A DNA stretch of 64,000 nt, from contig JAKSXM010000014.1 of assembly GCA_022575985.1 (NCBI GenBank), forward strand, positions 13,330,001 to 13,394,000. Reading direction: 5' to 3'. The notes below the pieces were generated by a model. That model saw only the letters and a program-made list of their open reading frames with translations. It ran no database searches and was not told where the DNA came from. The first letter of the stretch is position 1. The number at the start of each line of letters is the position of its first letter. Positions 1 to 11,872 of the stretch are shown here, piece by piece. Source of the stretch: Anagrus nilaparvatae (lineage: Eukaryota > Arthropoda > Insecta > Hymenoptera > Mymaridae). The position numbers and the translations under genes were made by a program.

Positions 1-2
1 AA

Positions 3-305
3 CCACATTAATTGCTTCAAGATTTTAACATTATTTATATTATTTCTATTAATCACAAAATAATAAATTATTTAATTCTATAAATTGTTTGATTCTTTAA
101 AAAATGCCAATATAACTTTTAAATCTTAATTTTAAAATGCAAACATAACCATTTAATATTTTTAGGATGTTTATTATTGTTTATAATTTCATTAAGCTGC
201 ATACATAAATAAACATAGCAACGAGCAAAATAATCCAAGGAAGTCAAAAAGAGGCAAGATTTCCATCACTCTTTCTTGTTTGTTATAATTTATATCAAAA
301 TAAAA
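3..305. repeat. Direct repeat, copy 1 (partner at 2275-2577)
   Basis: About 300 bases, nearly identical to 2275-2577 and in the same orientation. The shared part runs from the CCACATTAATTGC motif to an A-rich stretch. Between the two copies lie CA-family repeat material and a second duplicated block (1436-1712 matches 2586-2862). This looks like a segmental or tandem duplication. No coding potential seen. Confidence 0.85.
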
Positions 306-310
306 AAAAT

Positions 311-1277
311 ACCCTGCCAACTAGCTGGTACTAAGGTTCCTCAAACAATGAGCTTAATACTTCAATATGCCACAGGTATCACCGATTACAAGCATGCTAT
401 CACAGATACATTTCTATTAACTTTTAAAAGTTTGTTTTATTGATTAAAAATTTTGGAACAAATTTTCAAAAAATTAATTATCAGATTCGAGATATCGAGT
501 AAAAACCATATTTTCAAATATAAGTACTTTCATGGAACTGAATGAAGTATTACATCCAGAAACAAAAAAAAATATTGCAGTTTTTAAAATTTTTTTGTTT
601 TTTTAATTATGAGAAAAAAATTTTGAAAATATTCAGTATCAGATCCAAAAAATTACTATATACTAACTTTCTAAAACTAGTACTCTCATAGAAATAAATT
701 AGGTACTACGTCCAAAGAGAAAAAAAATTTAGTGTTTTTTGTATTTTTTTGTGACGAAAATTTTGGGAAAAAAATTTTCAAAAAATTAAGTATCAGATCC
801 GAGATATCGAGTAAAAACTACACTTTCAAATATAAGTACTTTCATGGAATTAAATGAGGTATTACACCAAAAAAAAAAAATATTGCAGGTTTTTTAAATT
901 TTTTGTTTTTTTAATTTTGAGAAAAAATTTTTGAAAAAATTCGGTATCAGATCCAAAAAATGACTATAAACAAACTTTCTAAAACTAGTACTTTCATAGA
1001 AATAAATTAGGTACTACGTCCAAAAAGAAAAAAAAAATTTTTTTTTTTTGTATTTTTTCGTGAAAAAAATTTTTGGAAAAAAATTTTAAAAGATTAAGTA
1101 TCAGATTTGTGATATAGAGTAAAAACCATACTTTCAAATATAAGTACTTTCGTGGAAATAAATGAGGTATTACATCCAAATTAAAAAAAAAAAAAGTACC
1201 TCGAGCTTTTTTGGTGAAAAAATTTTTGAAAAAAAAATTAGGTCTCAACTCCATAATGTTTGTGAAATATCACCAAT

Positions 1278-1320
<43 letters not shown>

Positions 1321-1428
1321 TTTTTAAAAACCGGTTTTTTACTTTCCTGGGGTCTCAAAACGTGCTTATATGCCAAAAAATCAAAAATCGAAATTTGACC
1401 TATCACAATGGTTCCTCTTTGAGGAACC
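311..1428 (+). mobile_element. CA-family element, copy A (non-autonomous, hairpin ends)
   Basis: The 5' end has a small hairpin (TGCCAACTAGCTGG region, 315-328) followed by GGTTCCTCAAA. The 3' end is a 19-base palindrome (1410-1428) built from GGTTCCTC and GAGGAACC, so the ends carry a short inverted repeat. The interior is AT-rich and made of diverged ~155-bp subrepeats containing GTACTTTCATGGAA-like and GGTATTACATCCAAA-like motifs. A (CA)n tract (about 1288-1318) lies 90 bases before the 3' hairpin, followed by a conserved tail with CTTCCTGGGGTC. The same order of parts occurs in the other copies. No protein is encoded. The superfamily is unknown. Confidence 0.7.
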
Positions 1429-1435
1429 AAAAATT

Positions 1436-1712
1436 GTGATCGGATACAAAAAATTACTATAAACTAAATTTCTAAAACTTGTACTCTCATTAAAATAAAT
1501 TAGATATGTCTAAAACGAAAAATAAATTTGGTGTTTTATGTATTTTTTTGTGACGAAGATTTTGGATAAATAAAATTTTCAAAAAATTAATTATCAGATT
1601 CAAGATATAGAGTAAAAATCATAATTTCAAATATAAGTAATTTCATGGAAATGAATGAGGTATTACATCCGAATTAAAAAAAAAAAAGTATTTTGAGATT
1701 TTTTTAATACTC
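1436..1712. repeat. CA-family internal block duplicated at 2586-2862
   Basis: About 277 bases nearly identical to 2586-2862, beginning with AATTGTGATCGGATAC. Together with the 303-base direct repeat it indicates local segmental duplication of this part of the window. Confidence 0.8.
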
Positions 1713-1734
1713 GCGAAAAAAAAACCATCCTGGT

Positions 1735-1806
1735 TTACCATCTGGTTTTTCAGATGGTTAACCAGATGGTTAACCAGATGGTTTACCAGATGGTTAACCA
1801 CCAGGT
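1735..1806. repeat. Short tandem repeat of ACCAGATGGTTA
   Basis: Four to five copies of an 11-12-bp unit (ACCAGATGGTTA and variants). It lies between CA-family fragments, directly before another 5' end of that family at about 1819. Non-coding. Confidence 0.8.
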
Positions 1807-1818
1807 ATTTAAAAAAAT

Positions 1819-1950
1819 ACCCTGCCAACTAGCTGGCACTGAGGTTCCTCAAACAATGGGCTGTAATCTTAATTTACAAAAAATATTATTGATTACAACC
1901 ATGCAATTATACATACATTTTTCGTTTTTAGTAGCTGGTAAAGTAGATTA
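1819..1950 (+). mobile_element. CA-family element, 5'-end fragment
   Basis: Begins with the same CCTGCCAACTAGCTGG hairpin and GGTTCCTCAAACAA as copy A, then loses similarity near 1940. A solo 5' end. From about 1950 to 2274 the sequence is AT-rich with no recognised feature except a GC island with GGTCGCGCCGGCG. Confidence 0.65.
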
Positions 1951-2274
1951 TTAAGATCATTTTGTTATTAAAGTGAAAATTCAATAGCGTCCATGGATTG
2001 GTCGCGCCGGCGTTAATGGATTTTAAATCATTTTTGCATAATTAAAAAGAGAGAAATATAAAAAAAGCTAATTTTATTTTTTTTTATAAAAGAAATGGTT
2101 GGTAACGATGCGAAAATTACAAATATTCGCTCAATTATTATAAAAAGATAGGAGTTTTTACCAGAATTTATAATAATTTCTTATAATTTATTTTCTGAGT
2201 GTACTCCTTGCATTTGACCAATCTTCCGCAACAATGATAATAATAATAATAATATTTTGTAATAAAAAAAATAG

Positions 2275-2577
2275 CCACATTAATTGCTTCAAGATTTTAA
2301 CATTATTTATATTATTTCTATTAATCACAAAATAATAAATTATTTAATTCTATAAATTGTTTGATTCTTTAAAAAATGCCAATATAACTTTTAAATCTTA
2401 ATTTTAAAATGCAAACATAACCATTTAATATTTTTAGGCTGTTTATTATTGTTTATAATTTCATTAAGCTGCATACATAAATAAACATAGCAACGAGCAA
2501 AATAATCCAAGGAAGTCAAAAAGAGGCAAGATTTCCATCACTCTTTCTTATGTGTTATAATTTATATCAAAGTAAAA
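2275..2577. repeat. Direct repeat, copy 2 (partner at 3-305)
   Basis: Nearly identical to 3-305 with a constant offset of 2272 bases. Differences are single substitutions. See copy 1. Confidence 0.85.
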
Positions 2578-4956
2578 AAAAAAAATTGTGATCGGATACA
2601 AAAAATTACTATAAACTAAATTTCTAAAACTTGTACTCTCATTAAAATAAATTAGATATGTCCAAAACGAAAAATAAATTTGATGTTTTATGTATTTTTT
2701 TGTAACGAAGATTTTGGAGAAAAAATTTTTCAAAAAATTAATTATCAGATTCAAGATATCGAGTAAAAACCATACTTTCAAGTATAAGTACTTTAATGGA
2801 AATAAATGAGGTATTGCATCCAAATTAAAAAAAAAAAAGTATTTTGAGATTTTTTTAATAAAAAAATTTTTGGAAAAAAAAGTTAGGTATTCGTTCGATA
2901 ATAAATTGTTTTGGAATATCACTGGTTACAATATTTTAAAATATTAGTACTTTCATAGAATTAAAAAAAAAAAGTAAAAAGTAAAAAGTTCTTTATTTGT
3001 TAATATAACAAAATTGTATATACACAGTTTATAGCAGTCTTTTACATATATGTATGAAGTAAATATAAAGTAAATATATCAATTAATAACAAATATATAA
3101 TAAGTTATTTATAAATAAATGAATCTTTAGGTCTTTTATAGAATTAGTAACAATAAAAAATTAATATAAAATATTTGTAAATAAATGCCTAAAATAAGGC
3201 AATAGTAGTACGAGAATTGCATGTAATATATAGTTAAGGTGAGATGCATTGAGATATTGTATGTAATGATTTATTATGGGTTAAAAAAATTAAAAGAGGT
3301 ATTACACCAAAAAAATATTGCAATTTTTTTTATTTTTCTTTTTTTTTAATTTAGATAATAAAAATTTTGAAAAAATTAAGTATCAATTCCAAAAAATTAC
3401 TGTAAACGAGGTTCTTAAAACTAGTACTTCCATGGAAATAAATTAGGTACTACGTCCAAAAAGAAAAAAAAGTTTCGTATTTTTTGTATTTTTTTGTGAA
3501 AAAAATTTTAGGAAAAAAATTTTCAAAAAATTAAGTATCAGATTGGAGATATCAAGTAAAAACCATACTTTCAAGTATAAGTACTTTCTAGAATATTTTT
3601 TGAATTTATTGACCAAATGGAATAAAATGAAAAAATTTATGTATAGTTTACAAAATTTTTTTATTGCTGTTGTTAAAGCGACGTTTCGTCAACTGATTTG
3701 TTGACCTTATCAAGCTAAAATTACATAATTAATAAAAATTAAAAAAATTTTTTTCTCACAATATTAAAAATTTACAATATATGTATGTTCATTTACCGAT
3801 TTAACAATTTTTGTGTGTATAATATTTATACACTCATATCACTGAGTCTGATGTAAAACTGAGACTATTTTTATTTTATATGGAAATAAATGAGGTATTA
3901 CATCCAAAATAAAAAAAAAAGGGGGGGGGGGTTTGAGATTTTTTGATAAAAAAATGTTTGGAAAAAAAATTAGGTCTTAATTCGATAATGGTTTTGAAAT
4001 ATCACTAGTTACAATATTTTCAGATAATTGTACTTTCATAGAATTAAATGAGGTATTACACCAAAAAAAAAAAAAATATTGTTGTTTTTTTTATTTTTAT
4101 TTTTTTTTAATTTTGACAAAAAAAATTTTGAAAAAATTAAGTATCAGATCCAAAAAATTACAATAAACAAGGTTCTTAAAAGTAGTACTTCCATGAAAAT
4201 AAATTAGGTACTAAGTCCAAAAAGAAAAAAAAAATTGGTATTTTTTGTATTTTTTTGTGAAAAAAATTTTAGAAAAAAAAATTTCAGAAAATTAAGTATC
4301 AGATTCGAGATATAGTGTAAAAACCATACTTTCAAATATAAGTACTTTCATGGAAATAAATGAGGTATTACATCCAAAATAAAAAAAAAGGCGGGGGGGG
4401 GGTTTGAGATTTTTTGATAAAAAAATGTTTGGAAAAAAAATTAGGTCTTAATTCGATAATGGTTTTGAAATATCACTAGTTACAATATTTTCAGATAATT
4501 GTACTTTAATAGAATTAAATGAGGTATTACACCAAAAAAAAAAAAAATATTGCAGTTTTTTTTATTTTTATTTTTTTTTAATTTTGACAAAAAAAATTTT
4601 GAAAAAATTAAGTATCAGATCCAAAAAATTACAATAAACAAGGTTCTTAAAAGTAGTACTTCCATGAAAATAAATTAGGTACTAAGTCCAAAAAGAAAAA
4701 AAAAATTGGTATTTTTTGTATTTTTTTGTGAAAAAAATTTTAGAAAAAAAAATTTCAGAAAATTAAGTATCCGATTCGAGATATCATGTAAAAACCATAC
4801 TTTCAAATATAAGTACTTTCATGGAAATAAATGAGGTATTACATCCAAATCAAAAAAAAAAAAAGTACCTCGAGATTTTTTGGTGAAAAAATTGATAAAA
4901 AAAAAATTAGGTCTTAATTCCATAATATTTGTGAAATATCACCGATTACATACATA

Positions 4957-5040
<84 letters not shown>

Positions 5041-5153
5041 GACTTTTTTTAAAAACAGGTTTCTTAGCTTCCTGGGGTCCCAAAACGTGCTTATATGCCA
5101 AAAAATAGAAAATCAAATTTTGACCTAACACAATGGTTCCTCTTTGAGGAACC
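2578..5153 (+). mobile_element. CA-family element array, copy C with tandemly amplified interior
   Basis: AT-rich CA-family material ending in the 19-base hairpin at 5135-5153. The (AC)n tract at about 4961-5034 is the longest in the window. The interior holds two nearly identical ~477-bp units (3881-4357 and 4358-4833). Each contains a G-run of about 10 bases (near 3921 and 4393) followed by TTTGAGATTTTTTGATAA. Two unrelated AT-rich stretches interrupt it, at about 2965-3290 and 3590-3880. The second contains a GCGACGTTTCGTCAAC motif. No coding sequence. Confidence 0.6.
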
Positions 5154-5164
5154 AAAAATAATAG

Positions 5165-5728
5165 GATGAAAATGCACCTTGCAGGTAGAAGCAGATACCC
5201 TGGGGGTATAATTTTCAATTTTTCGACCCAAAATATTTTCCGATTTTCCAAGATGGCGGTCCATAAAATTTTAAAAACATCAACTTTTAACTTTACAAGG
5301 GGGTTTTTGAGGGTGAGAAAAGTGAATTTAGGGTGGAAAATATTCAATTTTTTGACCCAACATATTTTCCGATTTTCCAAGATGGCGGACCATAAAATTT
5401 AAAAATATCAATTTTTAACTTCACAAGGGGGTTTTTGAGGGTGAGAAAAGTGAATTTAGGGTGGAAAATATTCAATTTTTTGACCCAACATAGTTTCCGA
5501 TTTTCTAAGATGGCGGACAATAAAATTTAAAAATATCAACTATTAATTTTACAAGGGGGTTTTTTGAGGGTGGGAAAAATGAATTTAGGGTGGAAAATAT
5601 TCAATTTTTCGACCCAACATATTTTCCGATTTTCCAAGATGGTGGACCATAAAATTTAAACATATCAATTTTTAACTTCACAAGGGGGTTTTCGAGGGTG
5701 AGAAAAGTGAATTTAGGGTGGAAAAACA
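5165..5728 (+). repeat. ~128-bp tandem array with AAGATGGCGG motif
   Basis: About 4.4 copies of a ~128-bp unit. The CCAAGATGGCGGACC-type core falls near 5250, 5379, 5507 and 5636; the last copy reads GGTGG. Each unit also carries a GGGGG run and GTGAATTTAGGGTGG. The array splits CA-family material, with copy C ending just before it and copy D resuming just after. No open frame is preserved through the copies. The AAGATGGCGG core resembles the YY1/Pleiohomeotic binding consensus, an inference from motif shape only. Confidence 0.85.
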
Positions 5729-6802
5729 TAAAATTAAATGAGGTATTACCCAAAAAAAAAAAAAAAAATATTGCAGTTTTTTTTATTTTTCTTTTTTTTT
5801 AATTTTGAGAAAAAAATTTTGAAAAAATTCAGTATCAGTTCCAAAAAATTACTGTAAACGAGGTTCTTAAAACTAGTACTTCCATGGAAATAAATTAGGT
5901 ACTACGTCCAAAAAGAAAAAAAAAAATTTGTATTTTTTGTATTTTTTTGTGAAAAAAATTTTAGAAAAAAAATTTTCAAAAAATTAAGTATCAGATTGGA
6001 GATATCAAGTAAAAACCATACTTTCAAGTATAAGTACTTTCATGGAAATGAATGAGGTATTACATCCAAATTAAAAAAAAAAAAGGGGGTTTGAGATTTT
6101 TTTAATAACAAAATTTTTGGAAAAAAAAATTAGGTCTTAATTCGATAATGGTTTTGAAATATCACTAGTTACAATATTTTCAGATACTAGTACTTTCATA
6201 AAATGAAATGAGGTATTACACCAAAAAAAAAAAAAATATTGCAGTTTTTTTTATTTTTCTTTTTTTTTAATCTTGAGAAAAAAATTTTGAAAAAACTAAG
6301 TATCAGATCCAAAAAATTACTATAAACGAGGTTCTTAAAACTAGTACTTCCATGGAAATAAATTAGGTACTTCGTCCAAAAAGAAAAAAAAAATTGGTAT
6401 TTTTTGTATTTTTTTGTGAAAAAAATTTTAGAAAAAAAATTTTCAGAAAATTAAGTATCCGATTCAAAATATCATGTGAAAACCATACTTTCAAATATAA
6501 GTACTTTCGTGGAAATAAATGAGGTGTTAAATCCAAATTAAAAAAAAAAAAAAGTACCTCGAGCTTTTTTGGTGAAAAAATTTTTGAAAAAAAAATTAGG
6601 TCTTAATTCCATAATGTTTGTGAAATATCACCGATTACATACATACGTACGTACGTACGTACACACACACACACACACACACGCATACAGACTTTTTTTA
6701 AAAACCGGTTTTTTAGCTTCCTGGGGTCCCAAAACGTGCTTATATGCCAAAAAATAGAAAATCAAATTTTGACCTAACACAATGGTTCCTCTTTGAGGAA
6801 CC
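5729..6802 (+). mobile_element. CA-family element, copy D (3' part)
   Basis: CA-family interior subrepeats, then GTAC repeats with a short (AC)n tract at about 6644-6682, the CTTCCTGGGGTCC tail and the terminal 19-base hairpin at 6784-6802. The 5' end is missing or replaced by the AAGATGGCGG array. A G-run lies near 6085. Confidence 0.65.
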
Positions 6803-6949
6803 AAAAATCTTCCATTTATTATATTATTTGCCAAGCCAGGGGTGGTTTAACCCCTGTATTGGCCTGGTTTTACCCTCATATGTGTACCGCATTAACCAGC
6901 ATTAACGGATAATGTCAATTATGGATTTTTTGACATAAACAAAAAACAA

Positions 6950-7972
6950 AAATTATGAAAAAATGATAAAAATGGTGAAAAATGAATTGGTTTTAAATTT
7001 CATACATCAAAAATATGGTTAATGACCTATAATAACTAAATTAATTAAAATTTTTTAGGCACGATCACCCTATGTATGCAATAAATAGATGATTAAGCAT
7101 GTAATAAAATACCCTAGACATGTAATAAATACCCTATGTATGTGATACACAGGTGATACATAAATGAAATCGTATCTTAAAAGTTGATTAGGTTAAAAAA
7201 CAAAAGTCTTGAAATTGTCCAATTTATGGAGGAATTTGGTTCCCAGGTCATTACAATGCCTGTACATGCTTATATTGCCTTGGTGTATAATAAATAAATA
7301 GTTGTCAATTTATGAGGGTGTGGATCCCATAAACGTTATTACAGAGAAAATACTCAATAAATATGTGATCGAATTCTTTGCGGTTTTTTAAATAATTATT
7401 AATATTTTTATGCGTACTTTCAAAAAAATTTCCAGTTTTCTACAAATGTTAAATTCAAAATAAAAAAGTTTTGTTTATTGAAAATAAAAAGTTTTGTGTA
7501 AAGTTGAAGAGCAGCCCTTACAACAATATTATTTAAAAAAATCGCAAAGAATTATAAAAAAGCTAAGGCTTTTTTATTTCAGGCACGATCACATATTTAT
7601 TGAGTATTTTCTCTTTAATAACGTTTATGGGATCCAAACCCTCATAAATTGAAAACTATTATTTATTATCACAGACCAAGGCCATATAAGCACGTACAGG
7701 CATTGTAATGACCTGGGAACCAAATTCCTCCATAAATTGGACAATTTCAAGACTTTTGTTTTTTAACCTAATCAACTTTTAAGGCACGATTTCATTTATA
7801 GGGTGATAGTGCCAAATCAACTATGTATTGCATACAGAGGGTGATCGTGCCTAAAAAATAAATTTTAATTAATTTAATTATTCTAGTTCATTAACCATAC
7901 TTTGGATGTATTAAATTCAAAACCAATTCATTTTTCACCATTTTTATCATTTTTTCATAATTTTTTTAAATA
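6950..7972. repeat. ~1-kb imperfect palindrome (foldback element)
   Basis: The left arm (about 6950-7412) is the reverse complement of the right arm (about 7530-7972), with roughly 120 bases between. Both arms carry GGAGGAATTTGGTTCCCAGG-type sequence, a GGGTTTGGATCCCATAAACG-type motif, and CACGATCACCCTATGTATGC. No transposase is visible. The flank 6830-6949 has a GGTTTAACCCC motif and nothing else recognisable. Confidence 0.8.
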
Positions 7973-8700
7973 TCTGAAATCAGTTTTTTGGACATTTCTC
8001 CTGCATTTCTCTGCAAGGACTTGATGAAATCACTTGAAACTGAAAACCCTGCAATTAGATCTGATATCAAAAAATTTGGTCCAAGGGATTTTTTATTCGT
8101 CGAGTAGGTTCTGAGATCTTAAGAATACTCTTTCTCGAACATACATCCCTATACACACCAAGGCAATAAAAGCATGTAGAGGCATCGAAATGACCTGGGA
8201 ACCAAATTCCTCCATAAATTGGAGAATTTTAAGACTTTTTCGTTGTTTAAGCTAATGAACTTTTAAGGCACGATTTCATTTATGTATTGCATACATAGGT
8301 TGATAGTTCTCAATCATCTATGTATTGCATACATAGAGTGATCGTACCTAAAAGATAAATTTTAATTGATTTAGTTATTTTCTGGTTATTTTAGGTCATT
8401 AACAACATTTTGGATGTATTAAATTCAAAACCAATTCATTTTTCACCATTTTTATCATTTTTTCATAATTTTTTTAAATATCTGAAATCACTTTTTTGAA
8501 CATTTCTCTGCAAGGACTTCATGACATCACTTGAAATTGAAAACCCTGCAACTAAATCTGATTTCAAAAAATTTGGTCTAAGGGATTTTTGATTCATCAA
8601 GTAGGTTCTGAGATCTTGAGGATACAGTTTCTCGAACATACATCCCTACACACATCAAGGCAATATAAGCATTTAGAGGCATCGGAATGAACTGGGGATC
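7675..8700. repeat. ~490-bp tandem units overlapping the right arm of the palindrome
   Basis: The segment starting CAAGGCCATATAAGCACG (about 7677) is repeated at about 8158 and again, truncated, at about 8657. Each unit contains ATGACCTGGGAACCAAATTC, palindromic TATGTATTGCATACATA motifs and a CTGCAAGGACTT motif. The right arm of the 6950-7972 palindrome is the first unit, so tandem duplication followed or accompanied the inversion. Non-coding. Confidence 0.75.
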
Positions 8701-8704
8701 AAAT

Positions 8705-9135
8705 TTCTATGAAAATCCATACGGCAAAATCCAATACGAGAGCCGTATAAAGTAATTCATTAATACGGCATATTACGTACGGTTCCCGTATTTATTTATG
8801 CAGCATGAAAATTCGTACGACAAAAACCAATACGAAACCACCTGTTTGTACAGCATAAAATAATATACGGCCCTGTATAATTCTCATATGGGCCCGTATG
8901 CATATAGGACCTGGGTATTTTCATAATGCCCACGGGTTAGTATACGCATGAGACGTAGGTAATTTCATATTACCAACGGACCCGTATGGGTATAGAACTA
9001 GGGAATTTTCATATGCATACATAGGCAGTATTAATACGCCCAAGTCTTATACGCATACGGTCCCATATGCATATGAGATTTGGGTATTTTCATACTGCTG
9101 ACGGGTCCATGGGCAGTATGATTTCAAACTTTAAC
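8705..9135. repeat. GTAT/ATAC-rich degenerate repeat
   Basis: About 430 bases densely populated with CGTAT, ATACG and GTATGCATA motifs on both strands, recurring roughly every 25-70 bases. A phrase like ACCTGGGTATTTTCATA recurs several times. It is much more GC-rich than its surroundings and has no stable open frame. Its nature is unknown. Confidence 0.65.
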
Positions 9136-9339
9136 ATACTACCAACGGATCCGTATACTTATAAAAAAACTTAAAACCGGTTTATGTAAACAAAACCGAA
9201 ATGCATGGAACATATTTACTCCCAGCTGAAGACTAGGTATAATACAAATGTTACTCAACATTACAATACAATTTTCTAATTTTATAATTTGTAATTATCA
9301 CCTTGCTAGCTGTTAAGATTCTAAGACCAAACTATTTTG

Positions 9340-9480
9340 ATTCCCTAAACCTGAATTATTCTAAGTCTAATCGATATTATTCCAAGTCCCTAAATCGATA
9401 TTATTCTAAGTTCATAAACCTGTATTGTCCTAAGTCCTTAAGACCAGATTTTTCAAAGTCTCCTAATTATTCTAAGTCTC
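9340..9480. repeat. ~23-bp minisatellite with TTATTCTAAGTC core
   Basis: Five to six degenerate copies of a unit like AACCTGAATTATTCTAAGTC. It sits directly inside the conserved end of copy 1, at the position where the 62-kb copy has its GGTGCAGAAGTACC minisatellite. Related degenerate units occur at about 28690-28780, 29010-29130 and 30133-30175. Confidence 0.7.
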
Positions 9481-10567
9481 ATTTGACCCCCCCCCTCAAA
9501 TAGGACAAAGGGTATGTCGGGTTAAGATAAGTGAAATGCCCCTGTTCTTGGATTTTCAAACTAACTGTTTTAAAAGTTTTTGGAGGTAAAAAAAATGTGG
9601 TAACTGTTGCCCGCTTGTCCATATACCCCTCCCCGCCACCAAAACGGCCAAAAAACTGTCCAAAAACCTGTTCTTTTGGTTATCATTTTTTTTCTCTGGA
9701 ACGACATTGCCAAAAACCCTGAAAATTGGCCACAATAGTCCCATTGCATATATTATTCATCAAAAAATTTTTGGGACCTCTACGACCACTTTAGAACACC
9801 AAAAATCAAATTCAATAATTTCAAAAATCAATTGTTTTACAAAATTAAATACTGGTAAGGGGGCTGCACAAAATTTTATTTCAAATTATTTTTTCTAACA
9901 TAAAAACACAATTTTTCCAAAAGATTTTAGGCCTCTAGACCCGGTGCGACCCAGTGAAAATTCCAAAAAACTCGTTTTTTTATCGATTTTTTACCGTTTT
10001 CTCGACGATATCGCATGGAAAATCTAATACATTCATGTTAAATTAGAAAATTAGATGCATTTTGAACGAAACTTAATAATGAGACCGATTTAAGACCTTT
10101 ATACCTCTTTAGACCACATATTTTGCACTTCAAATTTTAAGTTTTCAATATTTTTTTTCAATTATTTTGTTTTTTTTTTATAATTTTTTGACGGAATATC
10201 CCATATATGCAATTTTTTTAGTTAAATATATTATACTTTTAATCATATAACTTATTTTTTTATTTTTAGACCCTTTAGACCCCATATTTTGAACGATAAA
10301 GTTCAAATTTTTGAATTTCTTTCGACTTTGCTTACTATATTGCATGGGAAATCCTATATATATAATTTTTTTAATTCAATATATTATATTTTTAAAAAAT
10401 ACGATCTTCTTTTATTTTTTAGACCCTCAAACTCTACTTGTTTCTCTCAAAATTACAAGTATTGTTTTTCTTTTCTAAATAATTTTGGTTTTTTTATTAT
10501 ATTGTGTGGAATTACCCATATATAAACTTTTTTGAGATCAATATTTTATATAAATTTATGCAATATA

Positions 10568-11757
10568 TCTTACTACTATATATATTTGAAAATTTATTTG
10601 TGTGTCTGTGTGTGTGTGTATTATCATCAGGATCAAACTAGTGAACGAAATTTAATAAAACTGGTGTCAAATTAAAGAAAAAAAGTCGGCGGGTGACATA
10701 GGCCATAGTTTTGCGACTCAGCTTTTGGAGATATTCAATTTTTAGTATTTTTGAACTTAATAAAATTTTTAAAAATTTTTAACAAAAATTGAAATATCTT
10801 GAAACTATAGAAAAATTTTACAGTCACACTTTGTAGTATTCGATTTAACACCAGTTCTTACGTATTTTCTTAAATTTTTATTCAAAACGGAGGTATCTTT
10901 AAAATTTTATAAAATATTTTTGAAGATGGTTAAAAATTTTTTTTAATTTTTTTATTTTTTATGGTATTTTTAATCATATATTTGTGGGTCTGTCTGTGTA
11001 TGTGTTTCATCATCAGGGTCTAATCAATGAAAAGTCAAAATAATGTGTCAAAATATAAAAAAAAAGTCTGCGTATGACATAGGCCATAGTTTTGCAATTC
11101 AGCTACCGTACTTTTGGAGATATTCAATTTTTACTATTTTTGGAAAAAATAAAATTTTGAAATTTTGATTAAAAACTAAAATATCTTCTAAATATGATAA
11201 AATTTTACGGCCGCAATTGGTATTACTCGATTCGGCACTAATTTATACGTACTCAGATAAATTTGCATAAAAAAGGACATTTCAATAAAAATTTGTAAAT
11301 ACTTTTAGTGATTGGCGGCCTTAAATTCACTAGATTAAAAAATACCGAAAAAATTGGATATCCAGTTAATAACAAAAAGTTTAAATTATGAAATTACTAG
11401 CCGACTAAAATGATTCATAACAGGTCTTGAAGTCTCTAAATCTATAGTATACCAAAATAGTACACGAGATAATAATACTAAAATGCTAGATTCTGTTCGT
11501 GCGGGAGAAACACGCCGATTCCATAAGAAATAAATTATCTTTAGGATTAGACATAGCCTCTCCAATACCTTTTAAAATATGTTTCTGTAATTAATAATAA
11601 TAACTTTACTGGGGACAGAACTAGGCTCCTCTGAAAACTCTGAATGTGTTTGCATAGTTATAAATTTACAATGAAACCTGGTTTTCTTAAGCAACAAAAA
11701 CAGAAGGAAATGCAATACAGGGGGGGCGGAGCCCCCCCTCCAACTTTTGTTAGTAAT
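10568..11757 (+). mobile_element. Helitron-like non-autonomous insertion
   Basis: This stretch is absent from the matching position of the right arm, so it is an insertion. It begins TCTTACTACTATATATATTT followed by GTGTGTCTGTGTG, resembling the TC-start ends of insect Helitrons. Near the other end is a strong hairpin, GGGGGCGGAGCCCCC (11720-11739), then a short tail ending GTTAG|T. Inside are two diverged ~375-bp units (from about 10590 and 10975), each with CATAGGCCATAGTTTTGC. The terminal tetranucleotide is TTAG rather than canonical CTRR, so the assignment is probable, not certain. No helicase or Rep is encoded. Confidence 0.6.
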
Positions 11758-11872
11758 ATAATATTTTTCGATCAAATAAAAAATTGTTATATTTTTTTAG
11801 ACCCTCAGACCCTTTGCTTAAACTTCATAGCTTAATTCATTATATACAGTTCCTATATATACTGCTGCTATA

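Noticed and set aside
3..2577. The 303-base direct repeats as LTRs of a retrotransposon
   Set aside because: No TG...CA ends, primer-binding site, gag-pol or 4-6-bp duplication; the space between holds CA-family repeats and a second direct duplication.
1162..5380. Open frames rich in Thr-His or Val-Cys repeats (also near 6569, 26117, 26196, 34213, 34295)
   Set aside because: They are translations of the (CA)n tract and adjoining CA-family tail, recurring only because the element recurs.
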